A stretch of DNA of 64,000 bases from Ruegeria sp. PrR005 (GTDB lineage: Bacteria; Pseudomonadota; Alphaproteobacteria; Rhodobacterales; Rhodobacteraceae): assembly GCF_010500245.1 (NCBI RefSeq), contig NZ_JAAGOX010000032.1, forward strand, positions 62,001 to 126,000. The letters run 5' to 3'. The notes beneath the pieces are model-generated. The model saw only the letters and a program-made list of their open reading frames with translations. It ran no database searches and was not told where the DNA came from. Positions 9,975 through 19,217 of this stretch are shown here, piece by piece. Each line of letters opens with the position of its first letter. Position 1 is the stretch's first letter. Both the position numbers and the translations under genes were made by a program.

Positions 9975-10955
9975 ATGACTATCGGAACCAAAATCGCGTG
10001 GGACGACACGGTCCTGCCTTTTCAGTTGGATTTGCCCCAGATGCGCGGCCGTATCGCCCGGCTTGACGGGGTTCTCGAGGGCGTCCTGAAACAGCACGAC
10101 TACCCGCCCGTGGTCGAGGCGCTGGTGGCCGAAATGGCCCTGTTGACCGCGCTGATCGGCCAGACGATCAAGCTGCGCTGGAAACTGTCGCTTCAGGTGC
10201 AGTCGAACGGCCCGGTGCGGATGATCGCCACCGACTATTACGCCCCCAAGGTTGAGGGCGAACCGGCGCGCATCCGCGCCTACGCCAGTTTCGACCGCGA
10301 CCGCCTGACCAACGAGGCGCCGTTTGCGCAGATCGGCAAAGGGTATTTCGCGATCCTGATCGACCAGGGCAAGGGCACCCAACCCTATCAGGGTATCACG
10401 CCGCTGGCGGGCGGATCGCTCAGCGCCTGTGCCGAGGCTTATTTCGCCCAGTCTGAACAATTGCCCACGCGGTTCGTGCTGCGGTTTGGCAAGTCCATCG
10501 AACCGGGTGTGCCCGAACACTGGCGCGCCGGGGGCATCATGCTGCAACACATGCCCAAGGCGTCACCCTTTGCCGCCAGCGGTCCCGGTAACGGCGATAT
10601 CCTGAGCGCCGACGATCTTGTCGATGGCGAAGAGGGCGAGAACTGGAACCGCGTCAATATCCTGCTCGACACTGTCGAAGAGCTGGAGCTGATCGGGCCG
10701 GCCCTACCGCCGACCGACTTGCTGGTGCGCCTGTTCCACGAGGAACAGCCGCGCGTTTACGATTCGCAATCGGTTCGCTTCGGCTGCACCTGTTCCGAGG
10801 ATCGGGTGCGTCAAAGCCTGTCGATCTACTCGCAAAAGGACATCGGCCATATGACAACCGATGACGGCATGGTCACTGCCGATTGCCAGTTCTGCGGTGC
10901 TCATTACATTCTGGATCCCGAGAGCCTCGGGTTCGAGGCGAACCAGGGTGAATGA
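9975..10955 (+). CDS. hslO: Hsp33 redox-activated holdase chaperone
   Basis: Hsp33 binds unfolding proteins under combined oxidative and heat stress. The C-terminal zinc cysteines are present as a CxC ('FGCTCSED') and a CxxC ('CQFCGAHY'), which form the redox switch. The N-terminal core shows 'MALLTALIGQTIKLRWKLSLQ' and 'GQTIKL'. At 326 residues it is slightly longer than E. coli Hsp33. The ATG at 9975 has AAGGAAACCCC upstream. An upstream 'CCTATAT' at about 9928-9934 could be the -10 of a heat-shock promoter, but the -35 is unclear. The next gene overlaps the end by 8 bp. Confidence 0.95.
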   Translation: MTIGTKIAWDDTVLPFQLDLPQMRGRIARLDGVLEGVLKQHDYPPVVEALVAEMALLTALIGQTIKLRWKLSLQVQSNGPVRMIATDYYAPKVEGEPARIRAYASFDRDRLTNEAPFAQIGKGYFAILIDQGKGTQPYQGITPLAGGSLSACAEAYFAQSEQLPTRFVLRFGKSIEPGVPEHWRAGGIMLQHMPKASPFAASGPGNGDILSADDLVDGEEGENWNRVNILLDTVEELELIGPALPPTDLLVRLFHEEQPRVYDSQSVRFGCTCSEDRVRQSLSIYSQKDIGHMTTDDGMVTADCQFCGAHYILDPESLGFEANQGE

Positions 10956-11547
10956 TCCGGTCGCCTCTCTGTTGGCGGCGCTGTCGCGGCCTGGGCCGGG
11001 GTCGAGCGATTTCGATCTGAACCCCGGAACCGTTTTGCCCGAGGGCCGCAAGCTGCGCCCGGCCGGGGTGCTGGTGCCGGTCACGCTGGCGCAGGGTGCG
11101 CCACGGGTGATCCTGACCAAACGCTCCTCGGCGTTGAAACACCATCCCGGCCAGATCGCTTTTCCGGGCGGCAAGCAGGACGAGGGCGATGCCGATGTGA
11201 TCGCCGCGGCCCTGCGCGAGGCGCATGAGGAAATCGGCCTGCCGCGCGATCTGCCGCAGGTGCTGGGCACGTTGCCCGCGCATGAAACCGTGACCTCGTT
11301 CATGGTGACGCCGGTGGTGGCCGTGATCGAGCACGGGTTCGACATCCGGCCCGAGCCGGGCGAGGTCGAAGAGGTGTTTACCGTTCCCCTGTCTCATCTC
11401 ATGGCGCCGGGGAATTACTCGGTCCAGTCGCGCCGCTGGCGCGGACAGCGGCGGCATTACTATACTGTGCCCTGGGGCCCCTATTACATCTGGGGCGCGA
11501 CCGCGCGGATGCTGCGCGGACTGGCGGCAAGGATGCAGGACGAATGA
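10948..11547 (+). CDS. Nudix hydrolase, CoA pyrophosphatase-like
   Basis: The 199-residue protein matches the NudL/CoA-diphosphatase subgroup: the pre-Nudix signature 'LTKRSSALKHHPGQIAFPGG' directly precedes a Nudix box with 'REAHEEIGL'. Family members cleave CoA to phosphopantetheine and 3',5'-ADP. I chose the GTG at 10948, which overlaps the hslO stop by 8 bp and gives a natural N-terminus ('VNDPVASLLAALSRPG'). The stop overlaps the cca start as ATGA, so hslO, this gene and cca probably form one operon. Confidence 0.87.
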   Translation: MNDPVASLLAALSRPGPGSSDFDLNPGTVLPEGRKLRPAGVLVPVTLAQGAPRVILTKRSSALKHHPGQIAFPGGKQDEGDADVIAAALREAHEEIGLPRDLPQVLGTLPAHETVTSFMVTPVVAVIEHGFDIRPEPGEVEEVFTVPLSHLMAPGNYSVQSRRWRGQRRHYYTVPWGPYYIWGATARMLRGLAARMQDE

Positions 11548-12695
11548 AGATCACCGACCCCTGGCTGACCCATAAGGCGACGCAGGCGGTCTGCCGGGTC
11601 CTCACCGATGGCGGCGCGCAGGCGCTGTTTGTCGGCGGTTGCGTTCGCAACGCACTGCTGGGCGCCCCGGTCAGTGATATCGACATCACCACCGACGCCC
11701 GGCCCGAACGGGTGATCGAGCTGGCCAAGGCGGCCGGGATCAAGGCAATCCCGACCGGTATCGAACATGGCACCGTGACGCTGGTCAAAGGTGGTATCCC
11801 GCACGAGGTCACCACCTTTCGCCGCGATGTGGAAACCGATGGGCGCCGTGCGGTGGTGGCGTTTTCGGAGTCGCTTCACGAGGATGCGGCGCGGCGCGAT
11901 TTCACCATGAACGCGCTTTATGCCCGGCCGGATGGCAGCATTCTGGACCCGCTCGATGGCCTGCCCGACCTGCAAGCGCGCCGGGTCCGGTTTATCGGCA
12001 ATGCCACCGACCGTATCCGCGAGGATTACCTGCGCTCGCTGCGCTATTTCCGCTTTCACGCCTGGTATGGCGATGACGGTGCCGGGTTCGATGCCGATGC
12101 GCTGGCCGCAATAGCCGCCAATCTCGACGGGCTGGCCCGGCTGTCGCGTGAACGGGTCGGGGCCGAGTTGTTGAAGTTGCTCGGCGCCCCCGACCCGGCG
12201 CCCGCGGTGGCGGTGATGCGCACGACAGGAGTGCTGGCGCAGATTCTGCCCGGCGCGGACGACCGCGCGCTTGCCCCGCTGGTCCATCTCGAAGGCAATC
12301 TGCCCGCCGATCCAATCCGCCGCCTTGCGGCGCTGGGCGAACCCGAAGTGATGGAGAACCTGCGGCTGAGCAAGGCGCAGATGACGGCGCTGGCCCGGTT
12401 GCGGGCAGCGGTGCCGGGCACTGCCTCGCCGGGTGAGCTTGGTCACGAATTAGGGATCGCTGCCGCCCGCGATGCCTTGCTGCTGCGCGCTGCACTTCTG
12501 GAAACGCCCTTTGATCCCGCTTGCCTGACCGAGGTGGAGCGTGGCGCAGAGGCCATTTTTCCCATATCGGCCAAGGACTTGATGCCTGCCTATTCCGGCA
12601 AGGCGCTGGGCGAAAAATTGGCACAACTCAAGTCGCGCTGGATTTCGTCTGGCTTCACACTTGACCGCGCGGCGCTGTTGTCCGACCAATTTTGA
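11544..12695 (+). CDS. cca: CCA tRNA nucleotidyltransferase (poly(A) polymerase family)
   Basis: This class II nucleotidyltransferase adds or repairs the 3'-CCA end of tRNA. The N-terminal palm carries 'FVGGCVRNALLG' and the metal-binding pair in 'SDIDITTDARPERV'; 'RRDFTMNALY' and 'FIGNATDRIREDYLRSLRYFRF' are the standard neck blocks. The 383-residue length is normal for alphaproteobacterial members, which lack the HD domain. The ATGA overlap with the upstream Nudix gene indicates translational coupling. Confidence 0.93.
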   Translation: MKITDPWLTHKATQAVCRVLTDGGAQALFVGGCVRNALLGAPVSDIDITTDARPERVIELAKAAGIKAIPTGIEHGTVTLVKGGIPHEVTTFRRDVETDGRRAVVAFSESLHEDAARRDFTMNALYARPDGSILDPLDGLPDLQARRVRFIGNATDRIREDYLRSLRYFRFHAWYGDDGAGFDADALAAIAANLDGLARLSRERVGAELLKLLGAPDPAPAVAVMRTTGVLAQILPGADDRALAPLVHLEGNLPADPIRRLAALGEPEVMENLRLSKAQMTALARLRAAVPGTASPGELGHELGIAAARDALLLRAALLETPFDPACLTEVERGAEAIFPISAKDLMPAYSGKALGEKLAQLKSRWISSGFTLDRAALLSDQF

Positions 12696-12771
12696 CGCAA
12701 GGTCAAGACTTTCCCTCGTGACAGACCGGTCCATTTCCGATTACGGTCGGCCCTGAAACCTGACAGGAGGG

Positions 12772-12804
12772 ATGCGAATGTATTACGGGCTCTGGTTCGG
12801 CTAA
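12772..12804 (+). CDS. Putative 10-residue leader peptide before the ABC exporter
   Basis: A short frame reading MRMYYGLWFG then TAA begins at an ATG 1 bp after the purine tract AGGAGGG; a second in-frame ATG at 12778 has ideal spacing (7 bases) and would give MYYGLWFG. Four of its residues are aromatic. The stop codon sits in the loop of a CGGC-TAA-GCCG hairpin. Two further, mutually exclusive pairings lie downstream (12818-12830 and 12828-12848). This arrangement resembles a translation-controlled attenuator, but the reading is inferred from structure only. Confidence 0.4.
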   Translation: MRMYYGLWFG

Positions 12805-12892
12805 GCCGGAATAACCGACCCGTTTGGGGTGGTGTTCCGCACGCCGCCTGCTTCGCATTTTCCAAGATTTCCGCTCAGTTGGAGCATACGTC

Positions 12893-14731
12893 ATGTTTCG
12901 CTATTTCGAGAATCTCGTCGATCCTTTCATCGCCTATGACGAGACCGATACACCGCCCACCCGCCTGTGGCCTTTTCTGCTGGACTATTCTCGCCCGTTC
13001 CTGCGGGTCTTTTTCTGGACCGCGCTGTTGTCTGTCATCGTGGCCGGGGTCGAGATTGCGCTGATCTATTATATGGGCCGCGTGGTCGATGTACTGAACG
13101 GTGAACCGGCCGAGGTCTGGGCGCAGTACGGTACCGAGTTCATCGTGCTGGCGCTGTTCGTACTGCTGATCAGGCCCGCGCTGCATGTGGCCGATGTGCT
13201 GCTGTTGAATAACGCGATCCTGCCCAATTTCGGAACCCTGATTCGCTGGCGCGCGCACAAGCACGTGTTGCGCCAGTCGGTCGGCTGGTTCGAGAACGAT
13301 TTTGCCGGGCGCATCGCCAACCGGATCATGCAGACCCCGCCAGCGGCGGGTGAAGTGATCTTTCAGGTGTTCGACGCCATCTCCTTTTCGCTGGCCTATC
13401 TTCTGGGCGCGGCGGTCTTGCTGATGGCCGCCGATATCCGGCTGTTGCTGCCGTTGCTGATCTGGTTCGCGCTTTACGCGCTGCTGGTGCGCTGGACCAT
13501 CCGGCGGGTGGGGCCTGCGTCGCAGGCCGCTTCTGACGCGCGCTCGACCGTGACCGGGCGGGTGGTGGACAGCTATACCAACATCCACTCGGTCAAGATG
13601 TTCGCCCACAGCAATCATGAGCTCGAATACGCCCGCGAGGCGATCGAGGAAACCCGCCGCACCTTTCAGGTGGAGATGCGGATCTTCACGATCATGGACG
13701 TGGTTCTGGTCACGCTGAACGGGCTTTTGATCGTTGGCGTCGTCGGCTGGGCCATCGCGCTCTGGATGCAGGGACAGGCAAGCGTTGGTGTCGTAGCTGC
13801 CGCTTCGGCCCTGACCCTGCGGCTCAATGCGATGACCGGCTGGATCATGTGGGCGCTGACCAGCTTTTTCCGGCAATTGGGCGTGGTGGCCGAAGGGATG
13901 CAGACCATCGCGCAGCCCATCGACCTGGTCGATGCGCCCGGCGCGGCGCCTCTGCGGCTGACCGAGGGCCGGATCGAGTTGCAGCAGCTTTCGCATCACT
14001 ACGGGCGGGGCGCGGGCGGTCTAGACCGGATCGACCTGACCATCGCGCCGGGCGAAAAGATCGGCCTGATCGGCCGGTCGGGCGCGGGCAAGTCGACGCT
14101 GGTCAAGCTGCTGCTCAGGTTCTACGACCCCGACAGCGGCCGGATCCTGATCGACGGTCAGGATATTGCCCGGGTGACACAGGACAGCCTGCGCAGCCAT
14201 ATCGGCATGGTACAGCAGGACAGCGCGCTGTTGCATCGCTCGGTGCGGGACAACATCCTCTATGGTCGTCCCGATGCCACCGAGGAAGAGATGCTTGCCG
14301 CCGCCAGACAGGCCGAGGCGCATGACTTCATCCTCGATCTCGAAGACCCGCAGGGCAGGCGCGGATATGACGCGCATGTGGGCGAACGGGGTGTCAAGCT
14401 GAGCGGTGGCCAACGGCAGCGGGTGACGCTGGCGCGGGTGATCCTGAAGGACGCGCCGATCCTCCTGTTGGACGAGGCGACCAGCGCGCTAGATTCCGAG
14501 GTCGAAGCGGCCATTCAGGACACGCTCTATGGCATGATGCAGGGCAAGACGGTGATTGCCATCGCGCACCGGCTCAGCACCATCGCGCAGATGGACCGTA
14601 TCCTGGTGCTGGATCAGGGCCATATCGTCGAGGAAGGCACTCATGCCGACCTCTTGGCGCGCGGCGGGGTCTATGCGCAGTTCTGGGCGCGTCAATCGGG
14701 CGGGTTCCTCAACACCGAGGCCGCCGAATGA
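12893..14731 (+). CDS. ABC exporter half-transporter, ATPase-permease fusion (first subunit)
   Basis: The 612-residue protein has an N-terminal type IV exporter membrane domain of six helices (residues ~30-340) and a C-terminal ATPase. The ATPase has Walker A 'GRSGAGKST', signature 'LSGGQRQR' and Walker B 'ILLLDEATSALD', with the catalytic Glu and a His in 'IAHRLST', so this site looks functional. I chose the ATG at 12893 for the usual N-terminus 'MFRYFENLVDPF'. The stop overlaps the next half-transporter as ATGA; the two should form a heterodimer exporting a drug, lipid or peptide. The substrate cannot be told. Confidence 0.9.
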   Translation: MFRYFENLVDPFIAYDETDTPPTRLWPFLLDYSRPFLRVFFWTALLSVIVAGVEIALIYYMGRVVDVLNGEPAEVWAQYGTEFIVLALFVLLIRPALHVADVLLLNNAILPNFGTLIRWRAHKHVLRQSVGWFENDFAGRIANRIMQTPPAAGEVIFQVFDAISFSLAYLLGAAVLLMAADIRLLLPLLIWFALYALLVRWTIRRVGPASQAASDARSTVTGRVVDSYTNIHSVKMFAHSNHELEYAREAIEETRRTFQVEMRIFTIMDVVLVTLNGLLIVGVVGWAIALWMQGQASVGVVAAASALTLRLNAMTGWIMWALTSFFRQLGVVAEGMQTIAQPIDLVDAPGAAPLRLTEGRIELQQLSHHYGRGAGGLDRIDLTIAPGEKIGLIGRSGAGKSTLVKLLLRFYDPDSGRILIDGQDIARVTQDSLRSHIGMVQQDSALLHRSVRDNILYGRPDATEEEMLAAARQAEAHDFILDLEDPQGRRGYDAHVGERGVKLSGGQRQRVTLARVILKDAPILLLDEATSALDSEVEAAIQDTLYGMMQGKTVIAIAHRLSTIAQMDRILVLDQGHIVEEGTHADLLARGGVYAQFWARQSGGFLNTEAAE

Positions 14732-16560
14732 GGCTGGCCGACGTCATCGACCCGTTCCGTGAGACGGACACGCCCCCGCCGCAACGGCTGGGGGCGTTCA
14801 TCCGCTGGTGCCTGACCGGGGCCTGGCCCGCGCTGTTTGCAGCGGCGGCCTTTTCGGCCCTTGCGGGCATGTTCGAGGCGGGTACGGCCTGGATCCTGGG
14901 TCAGGTCATCGACACCGCCGTCGACAGCGGGCCAGGGGGCGTCTTAAGCGCCGAGAACCTTGGCCCGGTCCTGTGGGCGGCGGCGTTCTTCATGCTGATC
15001 CGCCCCGCGGCCTTTGGCCTCTCGGCGTTGTCGAACAACTATATCGTCATGCCGAATATCACGCCGCTGGTACTGGCGCGGCTGAACCGCTGGACGCTGG
15101 GCCAGTCGGTCAGCTATTTCGACGACGATTTCGCTGGCCGCATCGCCCAGAAACAGATGCAGACGGCCAATGCCCTGGCCTCGGTCGTGTCGGAAACCAT
15201 CAGCGCCGTTGTCTTTGCCCTAGCCTCGCTGGCGGGCAGCCTTGTGCTTTTGGGGGCAATCCATCCCTTGGTCATGGTGCCCTTTGTCCTCTGGTTGGGG
15301 GTCTATTTCACCCTGGTTCGCTGGTATCTGCCTCGCATCCGCAAACGCTCGTCGGCACGGGCAGGCGCGCGGGCGATGGTGTCGGGGCAGGTGGTCGATA
15401 CGATCACCAATATCAAGACGGTCAAACTGTTCGCACATGCCACGCAAGAGGATAGCGCCGCCCGTCAAACCATGGTCGAATTGCGCGAACGCTCGCTGGA
15501 TTTCGGGCGGCTCTCGGCCAGTTTCCGGTTCATCCTGATGTTCCTGGCGGGTGTCCTGCCGGTACTGCTGATTGGGGCGACGCTGTTCCTGTGGCAGGGC
15601 GGACAGGCCAGCGCGGGCGATATCGTGGCGGCGGGCTCTGTCTCGGTCCGCATCGCGCAGATGACTGGCTGGGTCAGCTTCACGCTGATGGGGCTCTACG
15701 CCAATGTGGGCGAGGTCGAGAACGGCATGCACACCCTGGCCAAGGTCGTGCGGATCGAGGATGCGCGAGGTGCCACCGAACTGGCCGTGATCCGAGGCGA
15801 GATCGTGTTCGACGATGTGGGGTTCGCTTATGGCCGCGAAACCGGCGGGGTCGAGGCGCTGAACCTCACCATCGCGCCGGGAGAAAAACTGGGTATCGTC
15901 GGCGCATCGGGGGCGGGCAAATCGACGCTCGTGTCGCTGCTCCTCAGGCTCTATGACGCCGAAACCGGTACGATCCGCATCGATGGCCAGGATATCGCGA
16001 CCGTGACACAAGACAGCCTGCGCCGCCAGATCGGCACGGTCACGCAGGAAACCGCGATGTTCAACCGCTCGGCCCGCGACAACATCAAGTATGGCCGCCC
16101 CGAGGCCACCGAAGAGCAGATGATCGCCGCCGCCAAAAAGGCAGAGGCGCATGAGTTTATCCAGTCACTCGCGGATGCGCGCGGGCGCAGCGGCTATGAT
16201 GCGCATCTGGGCGAACGGGGGGTCAAGCTCAGCGGCGGTCAGCGGCAGCGCATCGCACTGGCTCGCGCCATCCTCAAGGACGCACCGATCCTGGTTCTGG
16301 ACGAGGCCACCAGCGCGCTTGACAGCGAGGTCGAGGCGTCGATACAGGCCGCATTGCACCGGGTTATGGAAGGCAAGACGGTGCTGGCCATCGCGCACCG
16401 CCTGTCGACCCTGTCCGAAATGGACCGGATCGTGGTGCTGGATCAGGGCAGCATCGTCGAAAGCGGCAGTCACGATGCGCTGTTGGCCAAAAACGGGCTT
16501 TACTCCCGGTTCTGGCATCGTCAGTCGGGCGGGTTTATCCGGACCGAGGCGGCGGAGTAG
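14728..16560 (+). CDS. ABC exporter half-transporter, ATPase-permease fusion (second subunit)
   Basis: This 610-residue protein has the same layout as its upstream partner, and the two are clearly paralogous ('HYGRGAGGL' versus 'AYGRETGGV' before Walker A). The membrane domain occupies residues ~25-340. The ATPase carries Walker A 'GASGAGKST', signature 'LSGGQRQR' and 'ILVLDEATSALD', again with an intact catalytic Glu. Many heterodimeric exporters have one degenerate site, but here both look canonical. Translation is coupled to the first subunit by a 4-bp overlap. Confidence 0.9.
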   Translation: MRLADVIDPFRETDTPPPQRLGAFIRWCLTGAWPALFAAAAFSALAGMFEAGTAWILGQVIDTAVDSGPGGVLSAENLGPVLWAAAFFMLIRPAAFGLSALSNNYIVMPNITPLVLARLNRWTLGQSVSYFDDDFAGRIAQKQMQTANALASVVSETISAVVFALASLAGSLVLLGAIHPLVMVPFVLWLGVYFTLVRWYLPRIRKRSSARAGARAMVSGQVVDTITNIKTVKLFAHATQEDSAARQTMVELRERSLDFGRLSASFRFILMFLAGVLPVLLIGATLFLWQGGQASAGDIVAAGSVSVRIAQMTGWVSFTLMGLYANVGEVENGMHTLAKVVRIEDARGATELAVIRGEIVFDDVGFAYGRETGGVEALNLTIAPGEKLGIVGASGAGKSTLVSLLLRLYDAETGTIRIDGQDIATVTQDSLRRQIGTVTQETAMFNRSARDNIKYGRPEATEEQMIAAAKKAEAHEFIQSLADARGRSGYDAHLGERGVKLSGGQRQRIALARAILKDAPILVLDEATSALDSEVEASIQAALHRVMEGKTVLAIAHRLSTLSEMDRIVVLDQGSIVESGSHDALLAKNGLYSRFWHRQSGGFIRTEAAE

Positions 16561-16599
16561 GGGCTTTCCCGGCGCCGCGCGCCCCTGTATCAGGCAGCC

Positions 16600-17832
16600 A
16601 TGACACAGGAAATCACCATCACCCGGTTGGGCCATCAGGGCGACGGTATCGCCCCCGGACCGATCTATGTGCCGCGCGCCCTGCCGGGCGAGGTGGTCAG
16701 CGGCACGCCCGAGGGCGACACGCTGGCCGAGATGCAGGTTGTCACCCCCTCGCCGCACCGGGTTTCGCCGCCCTGCCGCCATTACCGCGCCTGTGGTGGT
16801 TGCCAGTTGCAACATGCCTCGGACGCCTTTGTTGCCGACTGGAAACAGGATGTGGTGCGCGCCGCGCTCAGCGCACAGGGAGTCGAGGCCGCGCTGCGCC
16901 CGATCCACACCTCGCCGCCCCGGTCGCGCCGCCGCGCCACCATCTCCGTGCGCCGCACCAAGAAAGGCACGTTGGCCGGGTTCCATGGCCGCGCTTCTGA
17001 TGTGATCACCGAAATCCCCGATTGCCAGCTCCTCGATCCAGCGCTGCTCGCCGCCATCCCGGTGGCCCAGGCGCTGGCGCTTTTGGGGGGCAGCCGCAAA
17101 GGGGTTCTGGCGGTCACGCTGACCCTGTCCGAGGCCGGGCTCGACGTGTCGGTCAGCGGCGGCAAGCCGCTCGATGGCCCGTTCGAGGCATCGCTGGCCC
17201 TGATCGCCGAGCAGCACGGGTTGGCCCGGCTTGCCTGGGAGGGCGAGGTGATCGCCAGCCGCCATTCCCCGGTCCAGCGTTTTGGCAAGGCGAATGTCGT
17301 GCCGCCACCCGGTGCCTTTCTTCAGGCGACCAAAGACGGCGAGGCGGCGCTGCTTTCGGCCGTGCGCGAAATCGTGGGAAGTGCCAAACGCGTGGCTGAC
17401 CTGTTTGCCGGCTGCGGCACCTTCTCGCTGCCGCTGGCCGAAACCGCCGAGGTGCACGCCGTCGAAGGCGAGGCGTCAATGACGACCGCGCTCGATCAGG
17501 GATGGCGCCGGGCGCAAGGGCTGAAACGCCTCAGCACCGAGGCGCGCGACCTGTTCCGCCGCCCGCTGCTGCCCGATGAGTTGCGCCGTTTCGACGCCGT
17601 GGTGCTGGACCCGCCCCGCGCCGGGGCCGAGGCGCAGGTCACTGAGCTGACACGCGCCAAGCCGCCGGTCATCGCCTATGTCAGCTGCAACCCCGTCACC
17701 TTTGCCCGCGATGCCAAAACGCTGACTCAGGCCGGGTATCGCCTGAATTGGGTGCAGGTCGTCGATCAGTTCCGCTGGTCGGCACATGTGGAGCTTGCAG
17801 CCTCCTTCTCGCTTGCCCATATCGGCGGTTGA
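16600..17832 (+). CDS. Class I SAM-dependent RNA methyltransferase, TrmA/RlmCD family
   Basis: The 410-residue protein has a TRAM-like N-terminus ('ITRLGHQGDGIAP'), a cysteine cluster 'CRHYRACGGCQLQH' that binds a 4Fe-4S cluster in this family, the SAM-binding 'DLFAGCGTFSLPL', a 'DPPRAGA' block, and the catalytic 'YVSCNPVTFARD' with nucleophilic Cys. Such enzymes make 5-methyluridine in 23S rRNA or tRNA; which uridine is modified cannot be decided here. Forty bases separate it from the ABC pair. The sodium-channel gene follows 18 bp after the stop. Confidence 0.9.
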   Translation: MTQEITITRLGHQGDGIAPGPIYVPRALPGEVVSGTPEGDTLAEMQVVTPSPHRVSPPCRHYRACGGCQLQHASDAFVADWKQDVVRAALSAQGVEAALRPIHTSPPRSRRRATISVRRTKKGTLAGFHGRASDVITEIPDCQLLDPALLAAIPVAQALALLGGSRKGVLAVTLTLSEAGLDVSVSGGKPLDGPFEASLALIAEQHGLARLAWEGEVIASRHSPVQRFGKANVVPPPGAFLQATKDGEAALLSAVREIVGSAKRVADLFAGCGTFSLPLAETAEVHAVEGEASMTTALDQGWRRAQGLKRLSTEARDLFRRPLLPDELRRFDAVVLDPPRAGAEAQVTELTRAKPPVIAYVSCNPVTFARDAKTLTQAGYRLNWVQVVDQFRWSAHVELAASFSLAHIGG

Positions 17833-17850
17833 GGAAAAGGAGCATTTGGT

Positions 17851-18636
17851 ATGCAGGTTCGCCAGCAGTTGCAGGCATTTATCGACCGTCCCCAATTCGG
17901 GCAGGTCATCACCCTTGTCATCATGGTCAACGCCGTGGTGCTGGGGATGGAAACCTCGCCCTATCTGATGCTGCACTGGGGCGGCCTGATCCTGGCGATC
18001 GACAATGCTTGTCTTGCCATCTTCATCGCTGAAATCGGGCTGAAGCTGGCGGCACAAGGGCGGCGTTTCTTTACCAACGGCTGGAACCTTTTCGATTTCA
18101 CCGTGGTCGCCATCGCGCTGGTTCCCAGCGCCGGCGGTCTCTCGGTCCTGCGGGCGCTGCGTATCCTGCGGGTGCTTCGGGTGATCTCGGTCGCGCCGCG
18201 CCTGCGCCGCGTGGTCGAAGGCTTCATCACCGCGCTGCCCGGCATGGCCAGCGTGTTCCTGTTGATGACCATCATCTTCTATATCGGCGCGGTGATCGCC
18301 ACCAAGCTCTTTGCCAGCAGCTTTCCCGACTGGTTCGGTGATCTGGGCCTGTCGGCCTATACGCTGTTTCAGATCATGACGCTGGAAAGCTGGTCGATGG
18401 GAATCGTCCGCCCGGTGATGGAGGTCTACCCCTATGCCTGGCTGTTCTTTGTCCCCTTCATCATGATCACCACGTTTGCGGTGGTGAACCTGCTGGTGGG
18501 CCTCATCGTCAACTCGATGCAGGACGCCCACCATGCCGAAGACGGCGTGCGCACCGATGCCTATCGCGACGAAGTGCTGACACGTTTGGATCAGATCGAA
18601 ACTCGTATTAAGATGCTCGGCGAAACCAAAAAGTGA
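17851..18636 (+). CDS. Prokaryotic voltage-gated sodium channel (NaChBac/NavSp type)
   Basis: The 261-residue protein is a single 6-TM channel subunit that would assemble as a tetramer in the inner membrane. S4 carries regularly spaced arginines at 101, 104, 107 and 110 ('RALRILRVLR'). The pore has the sodium selectivity filter TLESWSM at 177-183, as in NavAb and NavMs. S6 is followed by a neck and a short C-terminal coiled coil (~236-258). Marine bacteria use such channels in motility and pH or sodium responses. The start has GAGGAAAAGGAG upstream. The L,D-transpeptidase gene follows closely on the same strand. Confidence 0.95.
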   Translation: MQVRQQLQAFIDRPQFGQVITLVIMVNAVVLGMETSPYLMLHWGGLILAIDNACLAIFIAEIGLKLAAQGRRFFTNGWNLFDFTVVAIALVPSAGGLSVLRALRILRVLRVISVAPRLRRVVEGFITALPGMASVFLLMTIIFYIGAVIATKLFASSFPDWFGDLGLSAYTLFQIMTLESWSMGIVRPVMEVYPYAWLFFVPFIMITTFAVVNLLVGLIVNSMQDAHHAEDGVRTDAYRDEVLTRLDQIETRIKMLGETKK

Positions 18637-18698
18637 TTTTGCAAACCAGAGATTCGCCGCTATGCGGTGGCTCAAACAAACATAGGGCAGTGAGAACA

Positions 18699-19217
18699 AT
18701 GGATCGTCGGCATTTTGGTCTGGCCGCAATCGCCACCCTGGGCTTGTCGGCCTGTGGCAGCGGGAACAGCAAGTTTCGCCGGTATTACGGGCCTGCGGTC
18801 ACCTCGGTCGTGATCAACAAGGGTGCGCGCAAGATGTACCTGTTGAACGATCAAAAGGTGCTGAAGGAATTCAAGGTCGATCTTGGATTCGCCCCGGCCG
18901 GCCACAAGCAGTTCGAGGGCGACGGCAAGACGCCCGAAGGCACCTATCTGATCGACCGTCGCAACCCCAACAGCAAGTATCACCTGTCGCTGGGGATCTC
19001 GTACCCGAACGCGCGCGACGTCGCATATGCCCAATCGCTGGGCAAACGGCCGGGCGGCGAAATCTTCATTCATGGCGAGCCGAACCTGCTGCGCGAACGC
19101 AAACGGGCGAAAAAAACCCAAGATTGGACCGCGGGCTGCATCGCGGTCAAGAATGACGAGATCGAAGAGATCTATGCCATGGTGCGCGACGGCACGGTCA
19201 TTACCCTGCGCGCCTGA
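18699..19217 (+). CDS. L,D-transpeptidase (YkuD domain) lipoprotein
   Basis: The 172-residue protein starts with a lipoprotein signal (twin Arg in 'MDRRHFG', then lipobox 'LGLSAC' with Cys at ~19). The YkuD catalytic motif has the conserved His in 'IFIHGEPN' and the nucleophile in 'TAGCIAV'. Members form 3-3 cross-links in peptidoglycan or attach lipoproteins to it. I chose the ATG at 18699 because it gives the lipoprotein leader; an earlier in-frame codon at 18633 does not. The 3' end overlaps the minus-strand gene at 19201 by 17 bp. Confidence 0.9.
   Translation: MDRRHFGLAAIATLGLSACGSGNSKFRRYYGPAVTSVVINKGARKMYLLNDQKVLKEFKVDLGFAPAGHKQFEGDGKTPEGTYLIDRRNPNSKYHLSLGISYPNARDVAYAQSLGKRPGGEIFIHGEPNLLRERKRAKKTQDWTAGCIAVKNDEIEEIYAMVRDGTVITLRA

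Noticed and set aside
12893-16560. A degenerate (non-catalytic) nucleotide site in the ABC pair
   Set aside because: Both ATPase domains have intact Walker A, LSGGQ, DEATSALD and H-loop motifs.
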